A model generated the notes under the pieces. That model saw only the letters and a list, made by a program, of their open reading frames with translations, had not been told where the DNA came from and made no database searches. The position numbers and the translations under genes were made by a program. This document shows, one piece after another, positions 47,140-59,180 of a DNA stretch of 64,000 nt; positions within the stretch are counted from its first letter, which is position 1, and the number at the start of each line of letters is the position of its first letter. This DNA is from Moniliophthora roreri (taxonomy: Eukaryota > Basidiomycota > Agaricomycetes > Agaricales > Marasmiaceae): NCBI GenBank assembly GCA_001466705.2, contig LATX02000112.1, positions 682,001-746,000 on the forward strand, written 5' to 3'.

Positions 47140-50100
47140 TTACGGTCTTCGAAGTCTGACGACACCTTAATTTAAAGAGGACTGTCATTTTACGGTCTGA
47201 CATTATGTTGTGTCACAGAATCTGGAATCACCAACGAACATCGGTGTGGGGTTATATGGGGTTGACCATTGGAGAAACAAAGCCTCATGGAAGAGCACAC
47301 GACCATGGTCTCTACCCAAGACATTCATATCTATATAGAGCCATAGAATTTCAGTATTCGATGCGAGGATAAGAGCGAGAAGTACTAAGCGTGAAACAAA
47401 GAAAAGAAAGGAAAAGAGAGAGAAAGAATCTGAGCCACTGTCAATTCCTCTCCTGCGACTGGTGACAGGCGAAGGATGGGTAAGAATGCATTCGCTCCGG
47501 AAAGGGACGAGAGCCAGACAGATGGAGTTTTCATCTTGAGCATTCTCGTGTAAGCATATTCTCCGGAGCTATATTAGAACCGATTCTGACCTAGATCACA
47601 GAAAATCTATTGCAAGTGCAACGACACTTGAATGTAGTCTTGGTCTTCGTCCCGTAAGATGGTAGGCTGCGCTTTCCCGCCGTAATTTCTGCGGCAACAA
47701 ATAAGAATCAGCATAATTTCAGATAGGAACGGACGGAGAGACTAGACCGAAAACTTGTGCGCCCTGGAATTACTTGTTTGCGTGCATCAAGAGCAGGATG
47801 CACGTAAATTCAAAGATTCCTTTGATTGGCAGAAGTTTCTTGCATTACGGCCTGGTAGATGACATGGGGTACCGCTCATAGTGATGTCGGCGATTGGAAA
47901 GTGTTTTGAGGAGCTTCAGCGCCCCTTTGCGCTCGTAAGGGTGGATTCCATTCAAGGACGAGAAAGACTGAGTTGTATGCGGCTTCTAGTAATACTGCGT
48001 AAGTGTTCGCCCTCAGTAAAGGTGGCTTGAAACTCACCGACCAATCCCCGCTACAATCCTGTTGAATTTGTGTCGCTTCCTATCTACACCACATAGGATA
48101 CTTTTCTCCTGAGTTGAGTGCTTGTCAACACCACCTATCAAAGTGGAGAAAAAATGCCGCTGCGTCCTGCCTACCGATGTTGAGTCTTGAGAGTACCTGA
48201 GCGGGAGAAAGCATATGGCAACTCGCCCTGGAAGGCCTGGACCATGACTACGATCATTTTCTCAAGCTGTGCTAGCGGCCCAGCAAGCCCTCTCCTCTCT
48301 GTCTCCACCACCAGTTTTCCTTGGATCGGTTATAGCGAGCTGCCCTTTCAATCAGGATTATGATCGTTCCACCTGAAGTCACCAAAGAAATCGTATGCTC
48401 CCCTCAAGAAAAAGCCTGTACGTCGACCAGTTTCTCCATCACGCAAGATCTTCGATCCGAAATCATTCTTGATTCTTATTGGGCATTTGGATATCAGTAT
48501 GAAAGCCGAACGATTATACAGCTTGCCCTAGCATCTGATTCTTTATGCATATGGTTACCAGACAGCCTTTGGAAAATTTGAAGAGACGAAATACTGGGAT
48601 TTGGATCTTGCACCGACAATCATTGCTCTTCCCGTTTGCTCATCACAGATCGCCTCAAACAATACCCATTTCTATTCGCTCTCACTCACAAGTGCCCAAT
48701 CATTTCCTGGGTTGTCGTACACAGCGGCTGATTGGAAAGCGAAGTTCCTTCGCATCGCTTCCCTGGTGTCTGTTAGTTACAAGTTCACTGTCCTACTCAC
48801 CTGTTGCCTCAATATGATTCCTGATATTCATGCTCCTGGAAGGGCAGGCTGGAAAGGGCCGATAATGTTGTGCACCGAAATTACCCCGGACCCTCAGATG
48901 CGGCGCATCGTTAATCGTACCTGCGAGCAAGATGGTGCAAGTGTATGGTGCTCTTGAATAGTAATCATTACTGCTACCGTTTATGTCCTTTTGGTTTTAC
49001 CGATTTTCTTTAATATTTGGGGTGGCTTCAGATAAACAGTTGGCCCTGGACCACGCAGTCGCGCAACCAATCCTTTCGGGTCACACTTCAAACAAGGAGT
49101 GCGAAAAGCATATTTAGATGAGAAAATTGCTGAAGCATCTGATACCGCGCTGGTATCTCTAGTCGCGCCGTAGCAAGAGGGCATTATTCGGCGAATTATG
49201 TGGGGAAAGCACTTGCTCTCCTCATTGGAAAAATCTTCCGAAGATCATACCTACCAGTATACAGCGATATACACCCCAAGTCTCAGCTCGGTTAATTAAA
49301 CTATTCGCCAACTTTTCATCCTCGTCTCTGCTCTTCATCTAGTATGGTCTAGTATGGTCGCTCATCTCAGTGTCGTGAAATGAAGAATCCTCATTCCTAG
49401 TTGCTTTTCACATGTTTCGCGCCACTACACCTTACGGGCAAAATTCACAAGTCTCCATTCGTCGGTTCCGAATGCACATGTACGGTCAACTCCAAGAAGG
49501 CAGTCTTCATGCTGACAGCGGCGGTGCTAAATTCGCAAAGGGTTGATTTTGAAATATCTCGCACCCATTTGGTCCAAGCTAACAGGGCTTTGGAAGTTAT
49601 CTCAAAGTCTTGACAGTGGTATCGCTCGGGTCATCGAATTTACTCGACGAACATTGCACCCGTAGGGTCTGTCTTGATATCTCCACTGGCTAGGACTTGC
49701 GACGGTCTGCGGCCGAAAATACAAATACAGTAGTATATGTATAGCTAAATTACCTATGTTGAGAAGACACGCACACGTACATGCGGGCCGATGACCAATC
49801 CCGAGCTGTACTATTCCACCACTAGTGTCGCTTGGGGCCTCTTATGCATAGCGACTCCCCGACGAGTCCGCCCCGGATGATCCCTACAACCCCGTCTTCC
49901 CTGCATATAACTACGCGTCGCTAGAGGTGGAAATGTCCAATCAAAATACACGGCCTCGTCGTTCGCGTGGCACATATCCTAGGCGACAAGCAAGACTAGC
50001 GAATAAGCAACATCCCTGCCAAACCGCCATCCCTGAATCCCGCACGTAGTCGACGGCATATAGTTGAACCCACAACGTGGTATTTTACGAACCCTAGCTA

Positions 50101-50450
50101 CATACATTACGGACAATCTTTCAAGCACGCGACTTGGAAAATCAAGCAGTGGATTTTTTTAAAAAGACAGTCTATATCCTCCGAGCTCTGAGCGCAGCGT
50201 TTATCTTTTTTTTGATTAAAAAGAGTACGCACCTCGTCCCGTCTTTAAAAATCAAGACATGTCTGATGAACGTAGCTTAAAACTTGCCAGAGATAAGATG
50301 ACCCTGCCGATGGCTGAGCGGTTGGTAAGCGACGCGTACCAAGTACTCCTTCCCCGTTCCTGTTCCCCGCTTTCCTTCAGAAGACCACTGATTCCTAACT
50401 CGGGTACAATTCATATATCATCCGAGACAGCTCTCGTGCGCTGGTCGGTT
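47140..50450. other. Gene-poor stretch
   Basis: About 3.3 kb with no recognised gene. The open frame near 48601-48957 (plus, about 118 residues) has no motif. Purine-rich stretches occur near 47385-47430. No transposase or reverse-transcriptase motif was seen. Confidence 0.45.
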
Positions 50451-50502
50451 ATCAAACGAGGCGCTGACCGTGGCGCTCCTACGAGAGGGTACTGGAGCGA
50501 TA

Positions 50503-51365
50503 TGAAGTCATGTCGTGTTCATATCTTTTTAAATACTATATACAATATACACCCACCGTTGACAGCCTGAACCTCCAACAATCCAAATTTGTCTCCAAAT
50601 CTCCACGACCGATAACTCAAAAACCCAGAAAGTCCGGCAGGTGCGGGGTCTTTGTGGAAACTGTGTCAGGGGGGCTTTTTGGTACCGGTGTTGCAAGTCG
50701 TGTCGGTAAAAAAAAATTGTTGGTTTACACGTCGATTAACGAGCAATGTTTACATCCAAGAGGAGATCATCAACTTTGGCTTTTTGGCTTCAAAAACTTA
50801 TCGTCCACGTTTCGTGTCGGCAAAATGTTTCACGCTCACGCCGCATGTGAATGTCCCAATTTGTTGATCAACATGGTTCGTGAGTGTCGGCTCTTCCGAC
50901 GTTACCGTGAGTCTCGGGGCGGAGAACAAGTTGCCTCCCCAATATTCCATGGATGAAGAATGATGCTGAAGGATGAAGTCATCCCGCCAAGTACCCGGAG
51001 TTTTTTTTTTTCAATTCTCTCCAACTGTCGTTCATTGATTGTTTGAACGCTCAAGCTCAAGGCCTATATAGAAAAAAAAATCAGAAGATGAGGTATGTAT
51101 GTATGACTTCACCGGGCGACAATCTTGACGTGCATAGGCCAAAAAAAAAACTGTAGTATGAAGTATAATACTATTACTATGACTTCACTGGATACAGAGT
51201 GAGTCCCTTTCGGCCGCACAAACATCAAACGTTGATTTACTAGATGTGAGAGAGACAGAGACAGACGCTGAAATGAAAAAATGAATGACTTCATAGCGAT
51301 ATACCCGGCCGGAGGGGGTGATTTCACCAACAGTCATCTGCTCCCTCTCTCTACATATGACTTCA
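50503..51365. repeat. Cluster of six TGACTTCA/TGAAGTCA octamers
   Basis: The octamer TGACTTCA occurs on either strand at 50503-50510, 50974-50981, 51104-51111, 51180-51187, 51286-51293 and 51358-51365, six copies in 863 bp. About 0.03 would be expected by chance in even-composition DNA. Several are extended to ATGACTTCA or ATGAAGTCA. The positions are not evenly spaced. The sequence resembles an AP-1/bZIP half-site arrangement with one extra base. The cluster lies beyond the 3' end of the ECL1-like gene; whether it is regulatory or a decayed repeat is open. Confidence 0.85.
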
Positions 51366-52550
51366 TCCTGAGGATTTGAGGGGATACGATGATATCCCAT
51401 CCGCGAGTCGGAAATCTCGAAAGACGACGAGCGGGATGGCTCCAATTGCAAAGAGCACTTGGATACTGTCAACTCCTCAGTGTCATGAGATCGGGAGGAA
51501 AAGAATCGCATTCCGCAGCTGTATCGCGCCCTCCCCCACCCAGCTGTATCGGATCGTCGATCAAAAGGTGAGACCGGTGAAAGACAGGAACGAAGTAGGA
51601 GATGCGCGCGGCCGCCATGCCAGACACAGAGACAAGTAGGCACAAGTTTCGTCCATTGCAAAAAAATATACAACTGTTGTACAACCATATACACACGAAA
51701 ACACATTTAGAAAGACACAGGGTATCATGTATTACAGGAGTTCGTAGGGTATGTCCAAACCATCACCCAAGTCCACACATCCCACCAAAAAAAAAAAGTC
51801 GTAAGAAAAGTATTGCACATACAACTACATCAAGACTTGACAGAACATTATACACATTTTGAGGTGGACTAGCTCCCAAAACCCCTCCATTCCAATACTT
51901 CGTCTTCTTTTCATCTCGTCTCTTTTCTCTCTAGTAATCCATACCAGGAGGAAAAGGAACTCATTAAAAACATTAAATGCGTGTCCGAAAAAACTCCACA
52001 GAGAACCCGAATGCGACCAATAAAAACGTGTGTAGAGAACCCAGTTAATCGGCGAATGGATACGGATAAAATCCGGAGTTGTGTTATAGTAATAAAAGTG
52101 CGATGTGGTTGGTGGTGGCGGTGATGAGGCGTTGTCGTAGGGTAGGCGATGGTGTGCGGTGTGGATAGCGTATGGGTATGAAATGGATAGCGTAGGAATG
52201 CGATGACAATAATACACGATTAACCGGGTTTATGGTAGACTGTGCGTGGCGAACGGGTTCGATGTGGGGGGGTATGATGGGTGAGGGGGTAGCGATTCAA
52301 GCACTGCGACTCTGAATCCTTTTTTTTTTTTGGAGAGAGTCGTGGTGGTGATGTGCGTGGATGATGTATGGATGCGATGGTGATGGAGGGATACTGAAAC
52401 CGATAACAAAATGAAATTATGCACACGAAGTTGGATGATTGTTGACGAAAACCAAAAGATATGATGCGATGGATAATGATAATGCAGGCGATGACGATGA
52501 TGATTCCGAATACAAGAAGTCCCAAGAGAAAGTGGAAAAAAAGGGCGAGC
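51366..52550. other. 3' flank of the ECL1-like gene
   Basis: About 1.2 kb downstream of the stop, with homopolymer A/T runs (for example near 51783-51798 and 52318-52331) and no gene seen. Part of it is probably a 3' untranslated region. Confidence 0.4.
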
Positions 52551-53972
52551 TTAATCGGTGGGGAACAGGAACAGTCGCTTCCCATCGGGCCTTGAAGATG
52601 GTGTTCGCCTCGACTTGGGAGCTGTCACTGTCTTGAAGTTGTCGTTTGACCACGAACGTGCTAAATAATAGACGTCAATGAGCAACTGAAAGAAACAAAG
52701 TGTAGCAGTGAGTACTCACTCTCCAACACTGGTCGCCTCCCGAGAGGATTGGGGTAGCCGCTGACGCTAGATGGGCTGCGTGGAGCCTCTTCTTCATCTT
52801 GTTCCTCGAGGTCCGAGTCGTCGCTTCCGTATTGCCCTAACGGCGATTGGATGCTTGGACGGGAAGAGCCAACAGATGCCATAGAGCCTGTTCGGCTACG
52901 GTTGGAGATGATGGATGTCGAGCTATTTCGACGTGTAGGAGGCGGACGTGAGGAAGGGCGAGTAGTGGTGAGGATCTCTGGGACGAGAAGTCCGTGAGCA
53001 GCCACAGGACGACGGCTAGGCGATGATGATAAAGGAGCAGGCGAGCAGTGATCGGGTGTGCCTATACCCGAGTACAGGCTCACTCTGCTTTCGGAGCGGC
53101 GAGAGAAAGATAGGGAGAACTTTGATAGGAGTTCGTCGGTGTTTGCAGGTAGAGATGAAGGTGATGACCTGAATGAGGGCGTGTGTCAGAAAGACGATAT
53201 ATGAATACGAAACCAACTTTTGGGTTGCTCACCTTTCACACGAATGATTCCTGTATCTTGGAGTTGCAGCTGCTGAAGCAGTTGTTGACGGGCGATGTTG
53301 GAAAGACTTTGAGCGCTGCTCTGTGGTGACAAAGGGACGTCTGACTGGAACCAGGGGTAAAAAATCATCGCCGTCGACGCCAGATAATGGCGAGGTGCTT
53401 GCAATTGCATTAATAAGAGATGGTGCGGATGTTGCGGGGGATGATGATGGCTTAAAGTTGAAAGGGGAGTATGAAGATTTGTTTGAACCAAGTTCCTCCG
53501 TAGGCGAAGGCAGGCTGTCTGATGCAGAGGACGTGGAGACCGAGTCGCTCTCGTCAGGATCACTTCCGGACGAGTTGTTGGCGGTCAAAGGATATAATGA
53601 ATAGGTTGGGTAAGTGTCCTCATCACCATGCCATGAGGGACGCGAGGTGATTCCAGTATCGCGCATCCTGCATTCCTCTGAGCAATACAAAGGGCAAGGA
53701 CCTTGATCGATGATTGTCCTGAGACGTTGAGGCTGTTGTTTAGAAGCCAAGGCAAGAGCCTGAGCCTGCTTTAGCTGAGAAGTGGTGCCCTCGAGGAAAC
53801 CGCGACGCTTGCGCTGAGAATGGACATAGGGAGGAAGTACTGGAGGGTCTGGTGGGATGGGGACCTGAGTTCTTTTTGGGACGATTTGCCTGTCGCATAC
53901 TGGACACCACTGAGTATGATAGTCGTTGTTGGATGAGGATGAAGACGATGAGGGACTCTGTGATTGAGTCAT
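52551..53972 (-). CDS. Ecl1-family zinc-binding life-span regulator
   Basis: Related to fission-yeast Ecl1/2/3, small zinc-binding proteins that extend chronological life span on nutrient limitation. Three exons. The ATG at 53972 begins 'MTQSQSPSSSSSSSNNDYHT', then the two halves of the metal site: 'WCPVCDRQIVP' and, about 70 residues later, 'CPLYCSEECRMRD'. The remaining ~300 residues are Ser/Pro-rich and disordered, with an acidic run 'DDSDLEEQDEEEAPRSPSS'. An intron near 53169-53232 joins 'NHSCER' to 'SSPSSLPANTDELLSKFSLS', and a second near 52660-52716 joins 'RPVLE' to 'TRSWSNDNFKTV', ending 'RLFLFPTD'. It is far longer than yeast Ecl1, as is usual for basidiomycete members I recall. An apparent upstream start is a TTG and was not used. 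Confidence 0.83.
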
Positions 53973-53983
53973 TGCTGGGGGAC

Positions 53984-54016
53984 GGGGGGGGGGCAAGGGT
54001 GTGTGTGTGTGTGTGG
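53984..54016 (+). repeat. G-run and (GT)n microsatellite just upstream of the ECL1-like start
   Basis: Ten G at 53984-53993, then an uninterrupted GT repeat from 53999 to about 54015. It lies 12-45 bp before the start codon, so it falls in the leader or core promoter of the minus-strand gene. Confidence 0.85.
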
Positions 54017-55440
54017 AGGAGAAATCAACCTAAACCCGGTTTCAGATGAACCGTATATAACTATCCCGTTTGGCCCGCTCCGGCATGCCGGCCCAACCGT
54101 GGGCACCGCGGGCACTTTCTCCTCTTGCATTTCCTTATTGGGATAGACTTAATTTGGAAACTAGTCCCTGACGAAACAGTAATCTGAGATCCATCGGTCC
54201 ACGTAAAATGCCAATTTGTTGTGTTTCCGCCAATTTGCTGTCTCTCCGAACAATCCCCGTCCGATGTATACCTCTCCGGGCAAAAAGGGGGGGTCTCTCG
54301 GCTATGTATACCCTGACTCCTCTCTCTCAGGCATCCTATCGCAGCAGCACGCCTATTGGCATACAAGATTCCCTCCTGGCACTCCCTCCTGGCCCTGCCA
54401 TTCCCCTGGCAATACTCCACCTTCTCTCAATCACTGCCCCTTCCAGCCCGCTTACCCCTTGCGCATGCTCTGCCTCGTTAGCTACTCAACCAATCAAAAG
54501 GAAATGAACGTGTCATCTACCATCTCCTAAACGCGTTCGCTTAGCCTTCACTCATACATACTGGTTACCAGTTTCCATACATCCCACGTTCCCCCCGCCA
54601 ATCCCAAACAGCTTCTATTTCTGTCATTCTTCCTGCCTCTCAGCTTCCTTGTCTACCGGCGATCTATTTCTCCCTCCCCCACCGACATCGGATTTCCATG
54701 ATGACTCGTCTTCTTCATCTGTGCCTGCGCCTGCGCCCGTCTAATCTTGTACCATGTTACTAGTCATATATCGATCAATCCTTTATTTCTCCACATCAGA
54801 GCGCCTGTACCTACCGGCCTGTCCAATTCTCCAAACAGAGCTCCGATGTATCATCCCATATCCATTCGTACTCCATTCAAAGACCGAAACACCGTTATAG
54901 ACTCCACATCCGCCCGCTCAATATTCCGTTGGTCATTCTCGATTCATAACGCTACCTTAATCCCATTCGCTCACTTTCCACGTCCCCCCGGGTTTATTCC
55001 AACCTGTTCCCTTGCCCGGTCCGCCTTGAGAAAATCCCCAAGAGTCCCCGCGCAAATACGCAGCCTGGGTACAACTGATTCTATAATAGATGCTTGTCCT
55101 ACTGTTTCGCTGTTTCGCTGTCTCGCTGTCTCTCCGAGGAAGAAAAACAAACTTACTATATACATTTGTCTTATTGGGTATCGGAGATCAATCATTCAAT
55201 TCAACTGGCACGGCACCCACCATCATCATCATCAGCCAGCCAGCCAGCCAATACGAAAATGCGGGGAAATTCCAAGGTACTAACAAACTGCCGCGTTCAT
55301 GAATATTACTCTTCTTGTATGCATCAAACCATCATGACTGTCGGTTGAATCTCCCATCCAAATATCCATGCCAATGGCCTTGAAACATTGATGTTTATTT
55401 TTTTTTTCCTTTTCATACGGGAATCAAGATGAACAGTCTG
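54017..55440. promoter_or_regulatory. Long pyrimidine-rich (plus strand) leader/promoter region of the ECL1-like gene
   Basis: Roughly 1.4 kb with a strong C/T bias on the plus strand (54540-54720 especially), so purine-rich on the transcribed sense strand. It contains short tandem repeats: GCCTGC near 54722-54738, four CTGTYTCG-type units near 55103-55130, and ATC/GCCA runs near 55220-55250. No gene fits. Such long skewed leaders are common in front of fungal regulators, so a long 5' untranslated region is the simplest reading. Confidence 0.4.
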
Positions 55441-56236
55441 CGGACACCTCGTATCTTCCGCTCAGTTCAATTCATCGCGCTCGTCAACCGGGAATCATAC
55501 CTGTATGCTACCCACCTTCCGTCTCCACACTTCTCCACTTCTCCCATTTCCTCCGCTTCCAAGACGGCCGCTATCAGACTCTGAGCATTGCTTTTTTGAA
55601 CACCGGTACTTGGACGAGTTGATGATCCGTGCACGTTTCTAGCTGCCAAGGTTCCTTAAGTAGACACGTAGCCCCCTTCATAAACTTGCAATTTACAACG
55701 CCGAAGACACGCAGCATGAATGTACAGTATATTGCGGGGTTACAGCTTGGAACTGGCCACCTGATAAGTAACGTGTCAAAAGCCTAGGGTCGAAATCTGG
55801 GGATACAAGCTACTAGACTACGTCTAGACACCTCCATGCATGTGGAACGTTGCTGAAACGCTAAAAAAAAAACTGAGACTTTACAGCTTGAACCCCAACA
55901 TGCAAACTGTTCAACATTCAACATTGGAGGAAGCGAAAGCTTGGACGCTACTATTATTATTGTTATCGTTATTGTTATCGGGGTCGTCTCCTCGGCCCCA
56001 AAATGAAATTAGACGCCACTACGTCTGTATATAGCTCAACAAGACCTGAAATGCAGGGTCGTGTGCCCCCGTCTCATGTTAAACATCGCTGCCGACGTTT
56101 ATTCTCTTCCTTTTCGCGGTCAACAAAGGAAAGAAAAAAAAGAGAGAGAGAGGCACGAAACGCACCCCCAAAGCTTCAAGGCCACTGGGCCCCACTACCC
56201 TCACCGAACCCATCCCCGAGTCTTGGCTTTGGACTA
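55441..56236. other. Intergenic, nothing recognised
   Basis: About 800 bp with a TTATTG-type microsatellite near 55951-55978 and a purine run near 56125-56155. No gene seen. Confidence 0.4.
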
Positions 56237-56239
56237 ATA

Positions 56240-56383
56240 CTGTCGTTCCGGAAAATAATGGGGAGACGCAAAATTTGTTTCACCTGCGTCATTGTGTAAA
56301 CAGCTGAGACACCTACAGTGAAATTCGTAATATGACAGGCAGGACAAACTAGACGGGATTCCCATTATTTTCCGGAATGACAG
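56240..56383. mobile_element. 144-bp inverted-repeat element flanked by TA (Tc1/mariner-type MITE candidate)
   Basis: The ends at 56240-56262 and 56361-56383 are inverted copies (CTGTCGTTCCGGAAAATAAT outermost), differing at one base out of 23. Directly outside each end is TA (56238-56239 and 56384-56385), the target-site duplication of Tc1/mariner elements. The 98-bp middle has no ORF. The size, ends and TA flanks fit a non-autonomous miniature element. I saw no second copy in the window, so the case rests on one example. Confidence 0.72.
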
Positions 56384-59180
56384 TAACCAGAAAAGCACCA
56401 AACAAAGACTGCTGGCACTAATAACCTGGTCGACATTTATCCGTACTAGCCCGGGAGACCGTCAAGCTGTAAGGCTGTGTTCCCCGGCGACTACGGAAGA
56501 AACAAAGCTCACAAGTCAACGGACAGCAATCCCTTTGACCTGCTGACCACTGCGCGCCCAGTGGAGAGCAACTGAGTTGTAATGACTCGACAGCCATCGC
56601 CAACAGCGAATCAGCCTCGACGGCGATGGATGGACCGTCCCACTGTGATTCTAATAGCAATGATGCAGTGTGGGGAAATAGTTGGGGAATAGCATTCATC
56701 TATTGCTATATCACAGAAGTGTGGGGAAACAGCCTTTCACAGAATCCACACGAAATCACAGAAGCCCACATAACCGATGACCTAGCCCTTCTAGCGGTCA
56801 ACTTGTGGCCTGTCGACGTCACTAAAAGAAATTCCATGGCCCCACACCGACGGTGGCGTGTGTTTCCTTGTCACGAGGCAAAAAAAATAAGAGACAGTTT
56901 CAGTTGAAACACCAACATATCCGAAAGCCCGAAATCAAGCTACTAACCAACAACATCATCCGCTGTGATCGTCGGCGTCGGGAACACACTGCAATAATAA
57001 TAGTAACAGGTTTCAACACACAAGACATTCCATCTTTGTCTGACTATCATCTTTCCCCCCTGGGCGGTCATCATCGAGACGAGGACGGAGCGCTGAGAGT
57101 AGTGATTGATAGTAGTGATAGTAGCCCGAAATGGGTCTTGACGTGGTGTCCATGTGGGCGGCGCACAAAGTGTTCATCTGACATGGGTAGCCTGTAAGTG
57201 TACGACAAACGCCCATACGAGCTGTTTGTGCCCATCTGACAAGCTGTCTTGGTGCTATCGAGAGGCCGAAAACATGAAAATCATCTGACAGTGATGGGTG
57301 GCAGGATGTTGAGAGGCGAGCGAGTATAGTTTGGACTGTCGATCATCTACCATGCAGGCCTGGACTGCCACCGATGGATGTGTACATGCTGAAGTAAAGC
57401 TTTTTGCAGTACCGCAGCAACAGGAAGGGGGGGGTTCTCCAGGCAAAGCATAGCCACCGAACCAGGACATGTTCAGTTGCTTCTGACTTCACTTGTCGCT
57501 ACGATTGAGGCCTGAAATCGTAGTATGTTCGCGGCCCAACTCGACATACACAGTGACATGTTGCGGATTCTCTTGTATCAAATTGCCTCGAACACATGGT
57601 ATTTGGAAACATCAGCTAAAAACCTCTGAGACGGTGAGAAGAAGAAAAAAAAATAAAAGAAAAAGAGAAAAAAGAAAAAAAAAAAAGAGAAAAAAAAAAT
57701 AGTATCCGATTCCAGACGCCGTCCTCCATACATCCACAAGAGCCGCCCCGATTCCCGAAACAAGGGCCCTTTGGAACGGGAATCAGGATTTTTTTCCGCA
57801 GGCCAGGATTCATGACGTGAGATATATAGGACCGTGGCCGCGTGTTATCGAAAACAAATCAGCCCTTGCGATATTTGAGGTAAAAAGGATGGAAGTACCG
57901 ACTGCATACGATCATCGATGCGCGATGCGCGATGCGATATGCATGAACTAAACGGCCGCTGAATGTAGACGCGTCGAGGTTTTTGTGCTGATTTCTGGGA
58001 TAAGAATAGCGTACGTAGCAGCTCTGGGAACAGGTGTACCGCAACCGCATACAAAATTGCGGGAATATTTTGAGTGTCGTCTGCTGTCGGGACGATCAGG
58101 AGTGGAGACCTTTTTGCCATTTTGTAAATTCTCGGGACGATTCGGGTGGCGGATCTGAGCTGAGCTGGAAGTTGTTACTGCCTGAGGCCTTGTGTCTTCC
58201 ACTTCCGAATCGAAATGCTGAGTGAAGAATAAAGAAGGCTTCAACAACAAATCTGGCAATATCTGCCAGTGTAACTCGGACCGACGATTTGAGCGCCTAT
58301 TCACTTGTCAGCTACCTACACCGACGATGGGACCTTCGAATCATTCTTCCGCTTTCTAGTGCCCTGCCTTGTCCCGTCTGTCAACTCACCGATGCGACTC
58401 TTTGGTCATTAAAGAAGTCGGTTGACGCAAACGCGTTAAATTGGGGTCACATTGGGGTAGTTGATCGCCTCCAACCGCGAATCATCAGCCCATCGGAACA
58501 TACTTGAAGTCGTGTTCAGGTCGTGCCCACCCCCAAAGGTGCGTCTACTGATTACTTCCACGCTGACGCGTCTGAAGAGTGGCCAGGGACTAAATCCTCC
58601 TGAAGCGGCCATCCAGCTGACTGCAAGAAAAGTTTGAACACCGAGACTGGTTGCATGATTCTCCGGCGTTCCTTCCACCGCACCCGTTTCTCAACCCTGT
58701 CTGACGCCAAGGTCCCCTGTACAGGGCGAAATTAGGTCACTCGGTCATCGTAACTCGTACGACTTTTTGTGGTCACCCGCGTTCCCCATATTCCCGTCTT
58801 CCATCAGGTTACCTCATGGTTGACTCACAGGAGTAGCTTTCACACTTGCAAGACACTCCCGCAAAGTATATCCAACCTATTTTTTAATCAATCGTTGCAT
58901 TGAGGCATGCTAGCGACGAGCAAGAGTATCACGGTTGCCATGGTTTTGCACGTTCAGTTGTGCCGTTGGTCGTCGCTTCCAGCCTTGCAGGCCGCCACTA
59001 CAACTGGAAACTCTCTTGCTCACAAAGTTCATTCATCCAGACCCCTGGTAAGAGACTCGCTACCTTTCCAGAACTACCCCATTTCTGATCCTTTCCCCAA
59101 GGTACATTTTAGTATAGTTGCTATTGCTCTAAAGTGCCACTTATATCATGCATGTTCTCCCGTTCATTCAGCCCGTGTGT
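56384..59180. other. Gene-poor stretch
   Basis: Short frames only. A purine-rich tract lies at 57635-57700 and a GATGCGCGATGCGCGATGCG-like repeat near 57915-57935. No domain motif was recognised in either strand. Confidence 0.4.
57635..57700 (+). repeat. Poly-purine (A/G) low-complexity tract
   Basis: About 66 bp that is nearly all A and G. The plus and minus frames across it (Lys/Arg-rich or Phe-rich) are low-complexity artefacts. Confidence 0.85.

Noticed and set aside
48360..48957. Open frames of 73 and 118 codons on the plus strand
   Set aside because: No motif, and no splice pattern that joins them into a plausible protein.
57493..57813. Lys/Arg-rich and Phe-rich frames across the purine tract
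   Set aside because: They are translations of a low-complexity A/G tract.
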